32,128 nucleotides of DNA from Candidatus Ruminimicrobiellum bubulum (GCA_017651625.1 JAGCCP010000038.1:1-32128), one strand, 5' to 3'. Shown: positions 24,151-32,128, numbered from the stretch's first letter. A program made the numbers and translations. The notes: generated by a model not told the origin, from the sequence alone.

Positions 24151-24915
24151 ATGAAAAAAAGTATAAATATTTTTATTATCGCTTTTGTTTGTTTATTTGT
24201 TTTTTCTTTTATGGCTTATGCGGAAAAAATAATAATGAATGACGGAACGGAATATGAAGGTAATATTCATCATCAAGACGATTCCGTTGTTTTCATTGTT
24301 TCTAAAGAAGATTTAATAAAGTTGAACAAATCGGACATAAAAGAAATAATAAAAGAAGACGACACTAAAAAAAAAACTGGTTTGATGATTGATAATACGG
24401 ACGTTGTTGAAGATAACAACGAGGTTGTAGTTCAAATCGGATACGATTTTTACGGCAAATATTTGCATAAAGGGCATGAAAACGAAACCGATTATTCAAA
24501 AGGTTTAACGTTCGGAGCAAAATATTATCATTATTTTCTGGATGAGCTTGGTGTAGGTTGCGGTGTAAATTTTCAAAATTCAAGAGATCTCGAAGATATT
24601 CCCGGAGAAGCTTATTTTGTTCCTACTTATATATCATTAAAACTTCGTTCTATTCCTACCGAGCCATATAAATATGGTTATATTGTCGGAAATGTAGGTT
24701 ACAATTTTTTCTTTCCCGTTTCCGAGTATGATGCGTATCTTGTAGATGAAAAAGGCGGATTATTTTATTCCTTAGGTTTAGGTATTGTATATGATAGTTT
24801 TTTGTTTGAATTATCAGCGGCTATTCACAAAGGTAATGCCAGATTAAAATCCACAACTTATAGTATTGATGTTGAATACAAAACTTACACTTTTTCAGTA
24901 GGTTATATATTCTAA
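24151..24915 (+). CDS. Exported small outer-membrane beta-barrel protein
   Basis: 254 residues. Signal peptide ends at AYA (about 23). A short N-terminal beta module (KIIMNDGTEYEGNIHHQDDSVVFIV...IKKSD-type pattern, about 25-70) is followed by an acidic linker. An eight- or ten-stranded barrel-like region follows (VVVQIGYDFYG, LTFGAKYYHYF, GVGCGVNF, YIVGNVGYNFFF, FYSLGLGIVYD) ending in YTFSVGYIF with terminal Phe. Function unknown. It starts 2 nt after the GDT1 stop with AAGGGG as RBS. Confidence 0.75.
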   Translation: MKKSINIFIIAFVCLFVFSFMAYAEKIIMNDGTEYEGNIHHQDDSVVFIVSKEDLIKLNKSDIKEIIKEDDTKKKTGLMIDNTDVVEDNNEVVVQIGYDFYGKYLHKGHENETDYSKGLTFGAKYYHYFLDELGVGCGVNFQNSRDLEDIPGEAYFVPTYISLKLRSIPTEPYKYGYIVGNVGYNFFFPVSEYDAYLVDEKGGLFYSLGLGIVYDSFLFELSAAIHKGNARLKSTTYSIDVEYKTYTFSVGYIF

Positions 24916-24967
24916 ACTAAAGTAATAAATAAAAATTTTTTCTTTTTTATTACATTATCAAATATGA

Positions 24968-24973
24968 TATAAT
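24968..24973 (+). promoter_or_regulatory. -10 box of a probable leaderless promoter
   Basis: TATAAT is 9 nt before the ATG at 24983, with no SD motif between. The -35 is weak (TTTTAT at 17 nt). Transcription would start at or just before the ATG. Confidence 0.4.
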
Positions 24974-24982
24974 CTAACTGAT

Positions 24983-26536
24983 ATGAATATAAAAAATTTT
25001 TTCGTATCTTTAATATTTGTTTTGATGCCGGTTAATATTTTTGCACGAAATAGTATTATTGTTTTTTTTGCGGAAACGGTTGACGGTATTTCGTCGAAGG
25101 TTATTCAGAAAATAGAAAGTTCCGATAAGTTTTGTCTTGCGGTTTCTTTTGATGAAGACAAATATATAAAACAAGAAATACAAGATTTAATTATTGCTCG
25201 CAAAATAGAACCGACAACAAAAATAATAGAACCTTATTTCCCTTTAATATCTTCGGAAATAAATTTAAGTTCTTCCGTTGTTTTTAATAAAGTTGACAGT
25301 TGCAAAGATGTTTTAAACAGTTATAAAAAAAATTACAGAACGACTTTTGAAATAAATAAACACGGTCTTTTTTTAAAAGGTACAGCACTAAATGACGATG
25401 TTTTAAATATGTTTTATAAAAGTAATATTTTGTGGACTATGGCAAAAAGTGAAGATGATAACGAAAAAGGTTTGTTTATAAAAAACGGTGTTGCATTATT
25501 TGTTCCGTACACTAATTTTACGTCCGGTGAAACAAAAATAAAACAGTGGTTTAGTTCTTTGAGCAACAAAAAATATATTCCGGTAATTTTGACGAGCAAT
25601 CACATTAAAAACGAAAAATTTATGTTGAATCTTATAAGTTTTGTTAATAGTGATAATAATTTTGATGTTCAATTGCCGATAAATGCGGCTTTCTACGGAT
25701 ATAATTCCAAAACAATAAAAGAGGATGTTTCTTTGGAAATGTTACCGAATATTCCGATAGAAAATATATTAAAATTGTGTTTAGCAAACAAAGAAGTAAC
25801 AGAATATAGTAACGGTAAGAAAGACGAGGAACTTTATACGATTTTATGTGATGAGCTTTCTAACATGTACAGTTATAACGTGATAAACGGAATTTTAAAT
25901 AACAATAAAAATTCTTCAAAAATATTTGATATATCGTATAACAATATTTTTAGAATATTGAATAAAAAAATTCCGAATATTAATGAGTTTCAAGAAGCTC
26001 TTATTGTTGAAAACGGTTCCGATTCGAAAGATATCGGTGTATGTAAATTTATCAAGAAAAATAATTCGTTGGTTATTTATAACGAAAGTTCGTTTTTTAC
26101 AAGTTTTTCAGTTACAAAAGGTAATGAAAGTATATATTTTAACACGGATGCTGATTTAAATTCCGTGGATAGTATCGATATTTATATCGACATGAACGGA
26201 ATAGCATATACCGGCTCTCAAAAAATGTTAAAACCTGTAAATTCATTTTTTATCCCGGAAAACAGTTGGGAATTTTGTATTAGAATAACAAAAGAAAAAA
26301 TTTATGTTTACAAATGTTTGGCAAATAATATTGATTTAATAGAAACGTTACCGAATGAGTCCGAATCTACGGATGTGTCGGTTGCATCGACGATTTTAAG
26401 AGGTAATCCTTATAATTGGAACTATCAGGTAGTTGCAATAAAAGGCGGAGAAGTTGTAGATTTTATAGGAACTAAAAACAAAAAAAATAAATTGTTTAAA
26501 AGTGTTCCGTTACAAATAAGTATGTATAATTTATAA
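24983..26536 (+). CDS. Exported protein, probable degenerate GH57-like with glucodextranase-type C-terminus
   Basis: 517 residues with a signal peptide (cleavage near IFA, about 21). The middle resembles the second half of GH57 glycosidases: a segment like LNDDVLNMFYKSNILWTMAK (about 138-157) and YIPVILTSNHIKNEKFMLNL (about 197-216). In active enzymes I expect an Asp-Gly-Glu-Asn-type catalytic stretch in that second segment; here it reads TSNHIKNE. The C-terminus (SIDIYIDMNGIAYTGSQKML, SWEFCIRI, NPYNWNYQVVAIKGGEVVDF) resembles the glucodextranase C-terminal-like domain. I infer a non-catalytic surface or periplasmic carbohydrate-binding protein. No Shine-Dalgarno; TATAAT ends 9 nt before the ATG, so the mRNA may be leaderless. 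Confidence 0.55.
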   Translation: MNIKNFFVSLIFVLMPVNIFARNSIIVFFAETVDGISSKVIQKIESSDKFCLAVSFDEDKYIKQEIQDLIIARKIEPTTKIIEPYFPLISSEINLSSSVVFNKVDSCKDVLNSYKKNYRTTFEINKHGLFLKGTALNDDVLNMFYKSNILWTMAKSEDDNEKGLFIKNGVALFVPYTNFTSGETKIKQWFSSLSNKKYIPVILTSNHIKNEKFMLNLISFVNSDNNFDVQLPINAAFYGYNSKTIKEDVSLEMLPNIPIENILKLCLANKEVTEYSNGKKDEELYTILCDELSNMYSYNVINGILNNNKNSSKIFDISYNNIFRILNKKIPNINEFQEALIVENGSDSKDIGVCKFIKKNNSLVIYNESSFFTSFSVTKGNESIYFNTDADLNSVDSIDIYIDMNGIAYTGSQKMLKPVNSFFIPENSWEFCIRITKEKIYVYKCLANNIDLIETLPNESESTDVSVASTILRGNPYNWNYQVVAIKGGEVVDFIGTKNKKNKLFKSVPLQISMYNL

Positions 26537-26548
26537 GTAGGTTATATC

Positions 26549-28489
26549 ATGAAAAAAATTATAAGTTTTTTAGTATTAAGTTGTTTTTTTATATCTGCGT
26601 ATTGCTTTGCTAAAAGTGAGGCAAAAAGTGTTGATGTTAATGTAGAAAGTAAGAAGCTGAACGTTATTTTTGACGGACAGAGTTATGAAGGAATGAACTT
26701 GTATAATATATCCGGCAGCAGTTTTTTATCCGTAAGAGAACTGGCTGCATTTTATCAAGCAAGATTGGAATGGTATTCCGTAAGTAAAAAAGTTTCGATG
26801 AAATTAAAAAATAAATCTATAGATATATACTATGATTCAAGAAAAGTCGCTTTCGGTAAAAATAAAGAAAAGTTGCAAATTCCTTCGATGTTAATAGATA
26901 AAGAAGTTTATGTTCCGGTAGAATTGTTGGGATTAAGAAGTTTTTCGGATATTTCTGAAACGATTGCTGATTTTGATTTAAAACACAGAATACTTAACGT
27001 TACCACAAAAACAAATATATCCGCAGTAAGATATTACACAAGAGAAGATGAAACTGAAGTAGTTATAGAACTTGATGAGAAATTGATTCACAGCATAAAG
27101 AAAATAAAAAATGCAATAGTTGTTTCTTTCCAAAGAGGTAAAGTTACCAAAGATCGTATAGTAGCAAATAACGGTGCGATAAAAGATATCTCTTATGAAA
27201 CTAAAGGCAGAGAAGCTATTTTTACAATAAATTTGGCTCAAACTCCAAAATCGGTAGTAGTTCAGAAGTATACAAAACCTTTGAAATTGGTAATAAATAT
27301 AGAACATACAAAAGCTGTTGATATGGCAAAACCGGCAAGTGTATATATTCCGGAAACAATAGTTGAAGCAAAGAAAATTGATAAAGTTGAAGAAGAAGTA
27401 ATAGACGAACAGAAAGAGAAAAAAGAACAAAAAGATAAAAAAGAACAAGAAACGAAAGTTGTAAAACCCGAAGAAAAACAAGAAGAAAAAATTAAAGATA
27501 ATAAAGAACCGGAAGAAAAGATTTCAACCGAACAAGGAGAAAGCAAGCCGACTGAACAACCCGAAATTAAAGAAGAAGTTTACGATACGGATGTTCCGGT
27601 AATAGATGAAAGAGTTATTGTAAACGATTCTCAAATATACGATAAGCCGGTATTGGAAGATGAGGAAGACGATTCCGAAGCTCTTGCAAAAGTAAAAGTT
27701 GTAACTGTGGAAGACGATCAAATTATAGACGACAGTTATGCCATAATAGATGATACCGAAACATTTAAAGATATAATTCCTAAGGCAAAAGAGATTGCTA
27801 AAGATGCAAAAGTTATTGTTCTTGATGCCGGTCACGGCGGACATGATCCCGGAGCAATCGGTCCGCACGGAACAAAGGAAAAAGATATTAACTTAGCTAT
27901 AGTGTTACAACTTGAAAGAATATTTAAAAAAGACAGAAATTATAAAGTTATACTTACGAGAAAAGATGATACTTTTATACCGCTTGTTGAAAGAGCAAAC
28001 ATTGCAAACAAAAATAAAGCGGATTTGTTTATATCCGTTCATTGTAATGCAAATTTAAAGAGAACAGCTTCCGGATTTGAAATTTATTTCTTGTCGGAAA
28101 AGGCATCCGATAAGGAAGCAATTTCAACGGAAACTTTGGAAAACTCCGTTATTGCATTAGAAGATAAATCCGATGAGAAAAAGACTGTATTACAAAATAT
28201 GTTATGGTCGTTGGTTGTTAACGAATATATAAACGAATCTTCGGAATTGTCGAGCTTTGTTATTGCGGAGGCTTCCGGAAGATTGAAAATTCCTAACAGA
28301 GGAATAAAACAAGCTAACTTCTATGTTTTAAGAGGAACCCAGATGCCGTCTGTTCTTGTTGAAACAGCATATATAAGTAATTATACGGAAGAAGCAAAAC
28401 TTAATACGAGCGGTTTCCAAAAAGCCGCTGCCGATTCGATATATGAAGGTGTAAAGAAATATTATGCAAGAAAATCAAACAAAAAATAA
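26549..28489 (+). CDS. N-acetylmuramoyl-L-alanine amidase (AMIN + Amidase_3)
   Basis: 646 residues, exported (signal peptide to about 21). Domains in order: a copper-amine-oxidase-N-like wall module (about 35-150, SSFLSVRELAAFYQARLEWY and VYVPVELLG), an AMIN-like beta domain (about 155-255), a long Glu/Lys-rich disordered linker (about 270-420), and a C-terminal Amidase_3 zinc domain. Zinc and catalytic residues are visible in VLDAGHGGHDPGA (about 426), Glu443 of KEKDINLA, SVHCNAN (about 496) and LVETAYISN (about 600). It cleaves septal peptidoglycan between MurNAc and L-Ala. Followed with a 26-nt overlap by murI. Confidence 0.93.
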   Translation: MKKIISFLVLSCFFISAYCFAKSEAKSVDVNVESKKLNVIFDGQSYEGMNLYNISGSSFLSVRELAAFYQARLEWYSVSKKVSMKLKNKSIDIYYDSRKVAFGKNKEKLQIPSMLIDKEVYVPVELLGLRSFSDISETIADFDLKHRILNVTTKTNISAVRYYTREDETEVVIELDEKLIHSIKKIKNAIVVSFQRGKVTKDRIVANNGAIKDISYETKGREAIFTINLAQTPKSVVVQKYTKPLKLVINIEHTKAVDMAKPASVYIPETIVEAKKIDKVEEEVIDEQKEKKEQKDKKEQETKVVKPEEKQEEKIKDNKEPEEKISTEQGESKPTEQPEIKEEVYDTDVPVIDERVIVNDSQIYDKPVLEDEEDDSEALAKVKVVTVEDDQIIDDSYAIIDDTETFKDIIPKAKEIAKDAKVIVLDAGHGGHDPGAIGPHGTKEKDINLAIVLQLERIFKKDRNYKVILTRKDDTFIPLVERANIANKNKADLFISVHCNANLKRTASGFEIYFLSEKASDKEAISTETLENSVIALEDKSDEKKTVLQNMLWSLVVNEYINESSELSSFVIAEASGRLKIPNRGIKQANFYVLRGTQMPSVLVETAYISNYTEEAKLNTSGFQKAAADSIYEGVKKYYARKSNKK

Positions 28490-29279
28490 TAGAGCGATAG
28501 GAATATTTGATTCGGGTTTTGGCGGGCTTACGGTTATGTCTGCCGTATCAAAGTTGTTGCCGAAAGAAAATCTTATTTATTTCGGAGATACAGCTCATGT
28601 TCCTTACGGCTCGAAATCTAAAAAAATCGTTACTGAATTTGCAACAAAAATTTCCAAATTTCTTGTTAAAAATAATGTAAAAATGATTGTTATTGCATGT
28701 AATACGGCTTCCGCATTCAGTTTGGATTATTTGAAAAAGAATATAAAAGTTCCCGTTATAGGTGTAATAAAAGCAGGTTCCGTAATGGCGGCACAAAATA
28801 CAAAAAATAAAAGAGTTGGTGTTATAGGAACCGAAGGAACGGTTAAAAGTAGTGCTTACGAAAAAGAAATAAAAAAATATGATAAAAGTATAAATTGTTT
28901 TTCACAGGCTTGTCCGTTGTTTGTTCCGTTAGTTGAGGAAGGATGGAACAACGGCAAAATAACGGAAGATATTATAAATGTTTATTTAAAAAATTTAGTT
29001 GATAAAAAAATAGATACGATAATTTTGGGATGTACGCATTATCCGTTACTAAAAGAAACAATAAAAAAAGTTATAGGTAATAAAATAAATATTATTGATT
29101 CCGCAAATGCCGTTGCATTGGCGGTAAAAAGTTTGTTAACAGAAAAAAAATTATTGAGAAATTCCGGGAAAGCTACATATAAATTTTATGTTAGCGACGG
29201 TCCGGAAAAATTCAAAAATATAGGCAGCAAATTCTTGGGTAAAAAAATATTAACCGTAAAAAAAGTGGAGATAGATTAG
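28464..29279 (+). CDS. murI: Glutamate racemase
   Basis: 271 residues. Catalytic cysteines are in VIACNTASAF (first Cys) and ILGCTHYPLL (second Cys); the N-terminal AIGIFDSGFGGLTVM and YFGDTAHVPYG are typical. Supplies D-glutamate for peptidoglycan. The ATG overlaps the amidase gene by 26 nt; no later start precedes the conserved IFDSGFGG, so the overlap is probably real. It fits with the amidase upstream. Confidence 0.97.
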   Translation: MQENQTKNNRAIGIFDSGFGGLTVMSAVSKLLPKENLIYFGDTAHVPYGSKSKKIVTEFATKISKFLVKNNVKMIVIACNTASAFSLDYLKKNIKVPVIGVIKAGSVMAAQNTKNKRVGVIGTEGTVKSSAYEKEIKKYDKSINCFSQACPLFVPLVEEGWNNGKITEDIINVYLKNLVDKKIDTIILGCTHYPLLKETIKKVIGNKINIIDSANAVALAVKSLLTEKKLLRNSGKATYKFYVSDGPEKFKNIGSKFLGKKILTVKKVEID

Positions 29280-29280
29280 T

Positions 29281-29649
29281 ATGAAATATAAACTTTCCGT
29301 ATTTAAACATTTTTCATCGGCACATGCTTTAAGGGGATATAAAGGTAAATGTGAAAATTTGCATGGACATAATTGGAAAGTAAGAGTTTGTCTTTGCGGA
29401 ACAAAACTTGATGATATTGGTATGCTTGTAGATTTTACGGATATGAAAGCACATCTCGATAAAATAATGTCAAAGTTGGATCACAAGTTTTTAAATGAAA
29501 CAGCTCCTTTCGATGAAATAAATCCTACCGCGGAAAATATTGCAACATTCATATTTAATGAAATGAAAATTTTCGAAACAGAAGATATAAAAGTTTGTGA
29601 AGTTGAAGTATGGGAAAGCGAAACATCTTCGGCGGTAGTATCGTTATGA
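29281..29649 (+). CDS. queD: 6-carboxytetrahydropterin synthase QueD
   Basis: 122 residues. Zinc ligands His15, His28 and His30 (SSAHAL, NLHGHNW), catalytic Cys24 (KCENLHGH), then LDHKFLN and the closing EVEVWESE. Converts 7,8-dihydroneopterin triphosphate to carboxytetrahydropterin, an early step toward preQ0 and queuosine. Starts 1 nt after murI with GGAG upstream; its stop overlaps queC. Confidence 0.96.
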   Translation: MKYKLSVFKHFSSAHALRGYKGKCENLHGHNWKVRVCLCGTKLDDIGMLVDFTDMKAHLDKIMSKLDHKFLNETAPFDEINPTAENIATFIFNEMKIFETEDIKVCEVEVWESETSSAVVSL

Positions 29650-30293
29650 AACAAAGAGCCATAGTATTATTTTCAAGCGGATTGGATTCTACAACTGTTT
29701 TGTATTATGCAATGAGTAAAGGGTATGAATGCCATTGTTTAATATTTGATTATGGTCAAAAACACAGTAAAGAAGTGGCTAATGCCAAAAAGTTTGCCAA
29801 AAGTTTAAAGGTAAATTATCATGTCGTAAAAACATCTATTCCATGGGATAAGAGTTCGTTAATAAACAAGGACAAAAAAATTCCCGAACACAAACAAATA
29901 AAAGAAGGGTTTGTCCCGTCAACTTATGTTCCGGGAAGAAACACTATATTTTTATCTTATGCGATTTCTTATGCGGAAACAATAAAAGCAAAAAAAATAT
30001 TTTTGGGAATAAATGCGGTAGATTTTTCTTCTTATCCTGACTGTACGCCACAATATTTAAAATCGATGCAACAAGTAATGAAAGCATTAAAGAACGGTAT
30101 AGAAATTTGTGCACCAATAGAAAAATATTCCAAAGCTCAAATAATAAAGTTGGGAACAAAATTAAAAGTTCCTTATGAAAAAACTTGGAGTTGTTATAAC
30201 GGTAAAAATAAACCTTGCGGAAAATGTGATTCCTGTAAATTAAGAGCCAAAGGTTTTAAAGAGGCGGGTATAGATGATCCGGCACTTAAATAA
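29646..30293 (+). CDS. queC: 7-cyano-7-deazaguanine (preQ0) synthase QueC
   Basis: 215 residues from MKQRAIVLFSSGLDST. PP-loop SSGLDST (9-15), STYVPGRN, and a four-Cys zinc site CYNGKNKPCGKCDSC near the C-terminus. Makes preQ0 from carboxydeazaguanine with ATP and ammonia. The ATG overlaps the queD stop (ATGA), which is preferred over an upstream in-frame ATG inside queD. Confidence 0.97.
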   Translation: MKQRAIVLFSSGLDSTTVLYYAMSKGYECHCLIFDYGQKHSKEVANAKKFAKSLKVNYHVVKTSIPWDKSSLINKDKKIPEHKQIKEGFVPSTYVPGRNTIFLSYAISYAETIKAKKIFLGINAVDFSSYPDCTPQYLKSMQQVMKALKNGIEICAPIEKYSKAQIIKLGTKLKVPYEKTWSCYNGKNKPCGKCDSCKLRAKGFKEAGIDDPALK

Positions 30294-30993
30294 AGATGTT
30301 GCTCCTATAGATGAAGTATTTTTTTCGTATCAAGGTGAAGGTATTTATGCCGGAATACCACAGATATTTGTTAGATTTTCGGGGTGTAATTTAAGATGCA
30401 ATTATTGTGATACACCAAAATCTTTAAAAGTAAATTCCGGTTCAAAATATTTTACTACACAAGCATTGTTCGAATATATAACCGATATATATAATCAAAA
30501 CAAAGATAATTTCTACGGACAAAAACCATCCGTTTCTTTTACCGGTGGAGAACCATTGTTGTATGCGGACTTTATTTCAGAGCTGATAAAAAAATATTTA
30601 AAGAATAAATTTTCGGCATATATTGAAACTAACGGAAGTTTACCGCAACAAATAAAAAAGATTTATAAGTATTGTGATGTTGTTTCTATGGATATAAAAT
30701 TTAAATCTGCTTGCGGTAAAGATTTGTTTAAAGAACATACGAACTTTTTGAAAATATGCAAAAACAAAGTTTTTGTTAAAACAGTTATAACCGAAAAAAC
30801 TACAGAAAAAGAATTTATAAAATCGGTTAATACTATTTCAAAAGTGTCTAATAAAACTCCGCTTATTATTCAACCTTCAAGTTTCGATAATATTACAAAT
30901 AAAAAAGTTTTAAAGTTTTATTCCATAGCAATAACAAAAATAAAAGATGTCAGAATTTTACCGCAATTACACAAGTTGTGGAGAATAAGATAA
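30274..30993 (+). CDS. queE: 7-carboxy-7-deazaguanine synthase QueE
   Basis: 239 residues, radical SAM. The cluster motif is C38-x3-C42-x2-C45 (GCNLRCNYCDT), then SFTGGEPLLY and YIETNGSLP. It does the ring contraction between QueD and QueC, completing the three-gene preQ0 set. It overlaps queC by 20 nt, with AGAGG about 10 nt before the ATG. An ATTGC-type palindrome follows its stop immediately. Confidence 0.96.
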   Translation: MIRHLNKDVAPIDEVFFSYQGEGIYAGIPQIFVRFSGCNLRCNYCDTPKSLKVNSGSKYFTTQALFEYITDIYNQNKDNFYGQKPSVSFTGGEPLLYADFISELIKKYLKNKFSAYIETNGSLPQQIKKIYKYCDVVSMDIKFKSACGKDLFKEHTNFLKICKNKVFVKTVITEKTTEKEFIKSVNTISKVSNKTPLIIQPSSFDNITNKKVLKFYSIAITKIKDVRILPQLHKLWRIR

Positions 30994-30994
30994 A

Positions 30995-31045
30995 AATTGC
31001 TTTGCAATTTTGAGGCATAGATGTATAGAAGTATGGATGTATGGA
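30995..31045 (+). repeat. Short palindrome plus 8-bp tandem repeat behind queE
   Basis: AAATTGCTTTGCAATTTT (30996-31013) directly follows the queE stop. Then come octamers GATGTATA, GAAGTATG, GATGTATG and GAAACTAC. It matches, on the opposite strand, the right end of the element at 14077-14220 (palindrome, a few bases, then GAAGTATG-type octamers). It looks like a half copy. Confidence 0.65.
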
Positions 31046-31098
31046 AACTACAAGAAAGAAACAATGAAAAATTTGTTTTTTTTGTTCGGAGCAATAAA

Positions 31099-31782
31099 AT
31101 GACGATGTGTAAAAGTGAGCTAGAAACTTTTGGAAACAAATTCGTAAAAATATTGAATAAAAACAATCTGATAGCAAGTTTCGATGATACTTGTTTTAGA
31201 GATTATCTTTTGCAAATATCATTGAAAAATCAATTAATAAAGCTAGGTAAAATAGGTGTTTATTACAAACCTTCAAAAAAATCTTTTTCGTTAGTTACAA
31301 CAAATATTAAAGATAAAAATGCTGTTGAAATAATAAACAAATGTTGGGACGAAGTTAACGGATTTAAAACGTTTAAGGAAGAATCCGGTATTTATGAGGC
31401 TTTTGTTGATGGCTCTTATATAGATGGTAAAACAGGGTATGGGGCAGCAATATTTTTGGGTGACAAAGAAATAGAAAAATTTTCAGGAAGACTTGATGAT
31501 ACATCAACAAGGCAATTCGGTGGGGAACTTTATTCTGTTACTCTTGTTTTAAAATGGTGTGAATTGAATAATATAAAAAAAATAAGAATAAACTATGATT
31601 ATTTAGGTATAGAATATTTTGCCACAGGTAAATGGAAACCAAAAAACAGCCTTGCACAGGAGTATGTGGAGATAGTTTCTTCATGTAATATAGATATATT
31701 ATGGCGAAAGATAGATAGCCATACCGGAAACAAAAAGAACGATTTAGCGGATAAATTAGCTAAAGACGGTGCTAACAAATAA
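31099..31782 (+). CDS. RNase H-like protein with unknown N-terminal domain
   Basis: 227 residues from the ATG with GGAG 8 nt upstream. A longer in-frame reading from 31021 would begin inside the octamer repeat and lacks an RBS. The C-terminal RNase H fold carries the complete active set: Asp104 (FVDGSY), Glu143 (GGELYS), Asp167 (NYDYLGIE), His208 (DSHTGN) and Asp215 (NDLADKLA). It degrades RNA in RNA-DNA hybrids. Residues 1-95 are a separate domain I do not recognise; it is not obviously the hybrid-binding domain of some RNases HI. Probably read from the que operon or alone. Confidence 0.85.
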   Translation: MTMCKSELETFGNKFVKILNKNNLIASFDDTCFRDYLLQISLKNQLIKLGKIGVYYKPSKKSFSLVTTNIKDKNAVEIINKCWDEVNGFKTFKEESGIYEAFVDGSYIDGKTGYGAAIFLGDKEIEKFSGRLDDTSTRQFGGELYSVTLVLKWCELNNIKKIRINYDYLGIEYFATGKWKPKNSLAQEYVEIVSSCNIDILWRKIDSHTGNKKNDLADKLAKDGANK

Positions 31783-31870
31783 ATTTCACAAAAATTTCAC
31801 AAATGTTTCAAGGAAAATTCTCACCAAAAGACTATAATTTAAAATAGTAAAATAGCGAATGAAAAACAGA

Positions 31871-31899
31871 TTGAAAAATTATACAAAAGAGATTATACT
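31871..31899 (+). promoter_or_regulatory. Promoter of the right-edge gene
   Basis: TTGAAA (31871-31876), 17 nt, TATACT (31894-31899). The leader of about 43 nt is purine-rich and ends in an SD region (TAAGGAG, AAAGGA). Confidence 0.75.
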
Positions 31900-31948
31900 T
31901 TTAGAGGGGTAAAAGGGTAGCAAAGTAAGGAGAAGAGAAAGGAATAAA

Positions 31949-32128
31949 ATGGCAAGATTGATTAATAAAAAATCAATTAAAGGTTTATTATCTGTAAGGG
32001 TAATGAGAATTACTCTTGCGATGGTCATATTTCTTAGCATGATAATAAACGGATTTATGCCGAAATCGATAGAGAATAAAGAGAGCATAGCGGCGATAAT
32101 CGGGGCGGTAGTAAACAACGTGATAGTG
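31949..32128 (+). CDS. N-terminus of an exported protein (3' partial)
   Basis: 60 codons open to the window edge. MARLINKKSIKGLL is basic and is followed by a hydrophobic stretch (MRITLAMVIFLSMIINGFMP), an extended signal peptide of the kind used by large autotransporters. A strong promoter and RBS precede it. The codon style at the edge (cggcgataatcggggcggta) resembles the autotransporter at the left edge. I suspect another member of that surface family, but only the leader is visible. Confidence 0.7.
   Translation, partial: MARLINKKSIKGLLSVRVMRITLAMVIFLSMIINGFMPKSIENKESIAAIIGAVVNNVIV

Noticed and set aside
31021-31098. N-terminal extension of the RNase H-like protein
   Set aside because: The first codons are octamer repeat (GAAGTATG, GATGTATG) and have no RBS. 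The ATG at 31099 has a good one.

Overview
The window is AT-rich, tightly packed DNA from an anaerobic, diderm (outer-membrane-bearing) bacterium. Several proteins are typical of outer membranes: an autotransporter, a porin ending in Phe, a small beta-barrel protein and an OmpA-like peptidoglycan-binding domain. The oxygen-defence genes are those of strict anaerobes: flavodiiron protein, superoxide reductase, rubrerythrins and rubredoxin. Together with a monomeric group-B-type [FeFe] hydrogenase and an alpha-type glutamine synthetase, this suits a gut or fermentative lineage such as Elusimicrobiota. That assignment is inference from gene content; no 16S or marker gene is present.

Layout. (1) Positions 2-3523 (+): 3' part of a large autotransporter with an unusual repeat insertion in its barrel and a C-terminal OmpA domain. 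(2) 3524-4002: no protein gene, but a terminator, a DnaA-box-like site, a strong promoter driving a probable 76-nt structured RNA, a second terminator and a palindromic element. (3) 4003-17052 (almost all -): glutamine synthetase; [FeFe] hydrogenase; a ferrous-iron block (two feoA, feoB, Cys-rich FeoB-associated protein, porin); a DtxR-type regulator with a Cu/Zn-type permease; a tRNA-Pro(GGG) on the + strand; then a run of oxygen/ROS detoxification genes (reverse rubrerythrin, rubrerythrin, superoxide reductase, flavodiiron protein, small membrane protein, rubredoxin). (4) 17200-31782 (almost all +): a U32 family protein coupled to a degenerate alkaline phosphatase; HU; aminotransferase; homoserine dehydrogenase; a half-size GDT1 protein; exported proteins; an AMIN/Amidase_3 cell-wall amidase; murI; queD-queC-queE; an RNase H-like protein. 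(5) The right edge holds a strong promoter and the signal-peptide end of another exported protein.

How the genes fit together. The minus-strand half reads as an iron and redox island. The DtxR-like protein carries the Cys-x2-Glu-His metal motif of iron-sensing family members, has a perfect 9-bp inverted repeat over its own -10 box, and shares the heptamer GTTAGAT with the feo promoter region. Rubredoxin probably passes electrons to the flavodiiron protein, superoxide reductase and rubrerythrins. The plus-strand half is envelope and cell-wall maintenance plus 7-deazaguanine (queuosine precursor) synthesis.

The least expected signals are the autonomous small RNA at 3767-3842; a family of palindromic elements sitting directly behind stop codons and carrying an 8-bp tandem repeat (consensus near GAAGATTG), one copy of which lies inside a coding region; two exported proteins that look like catalytically dead enzymes; and the autotransporter with a peptidoglycan anchor.
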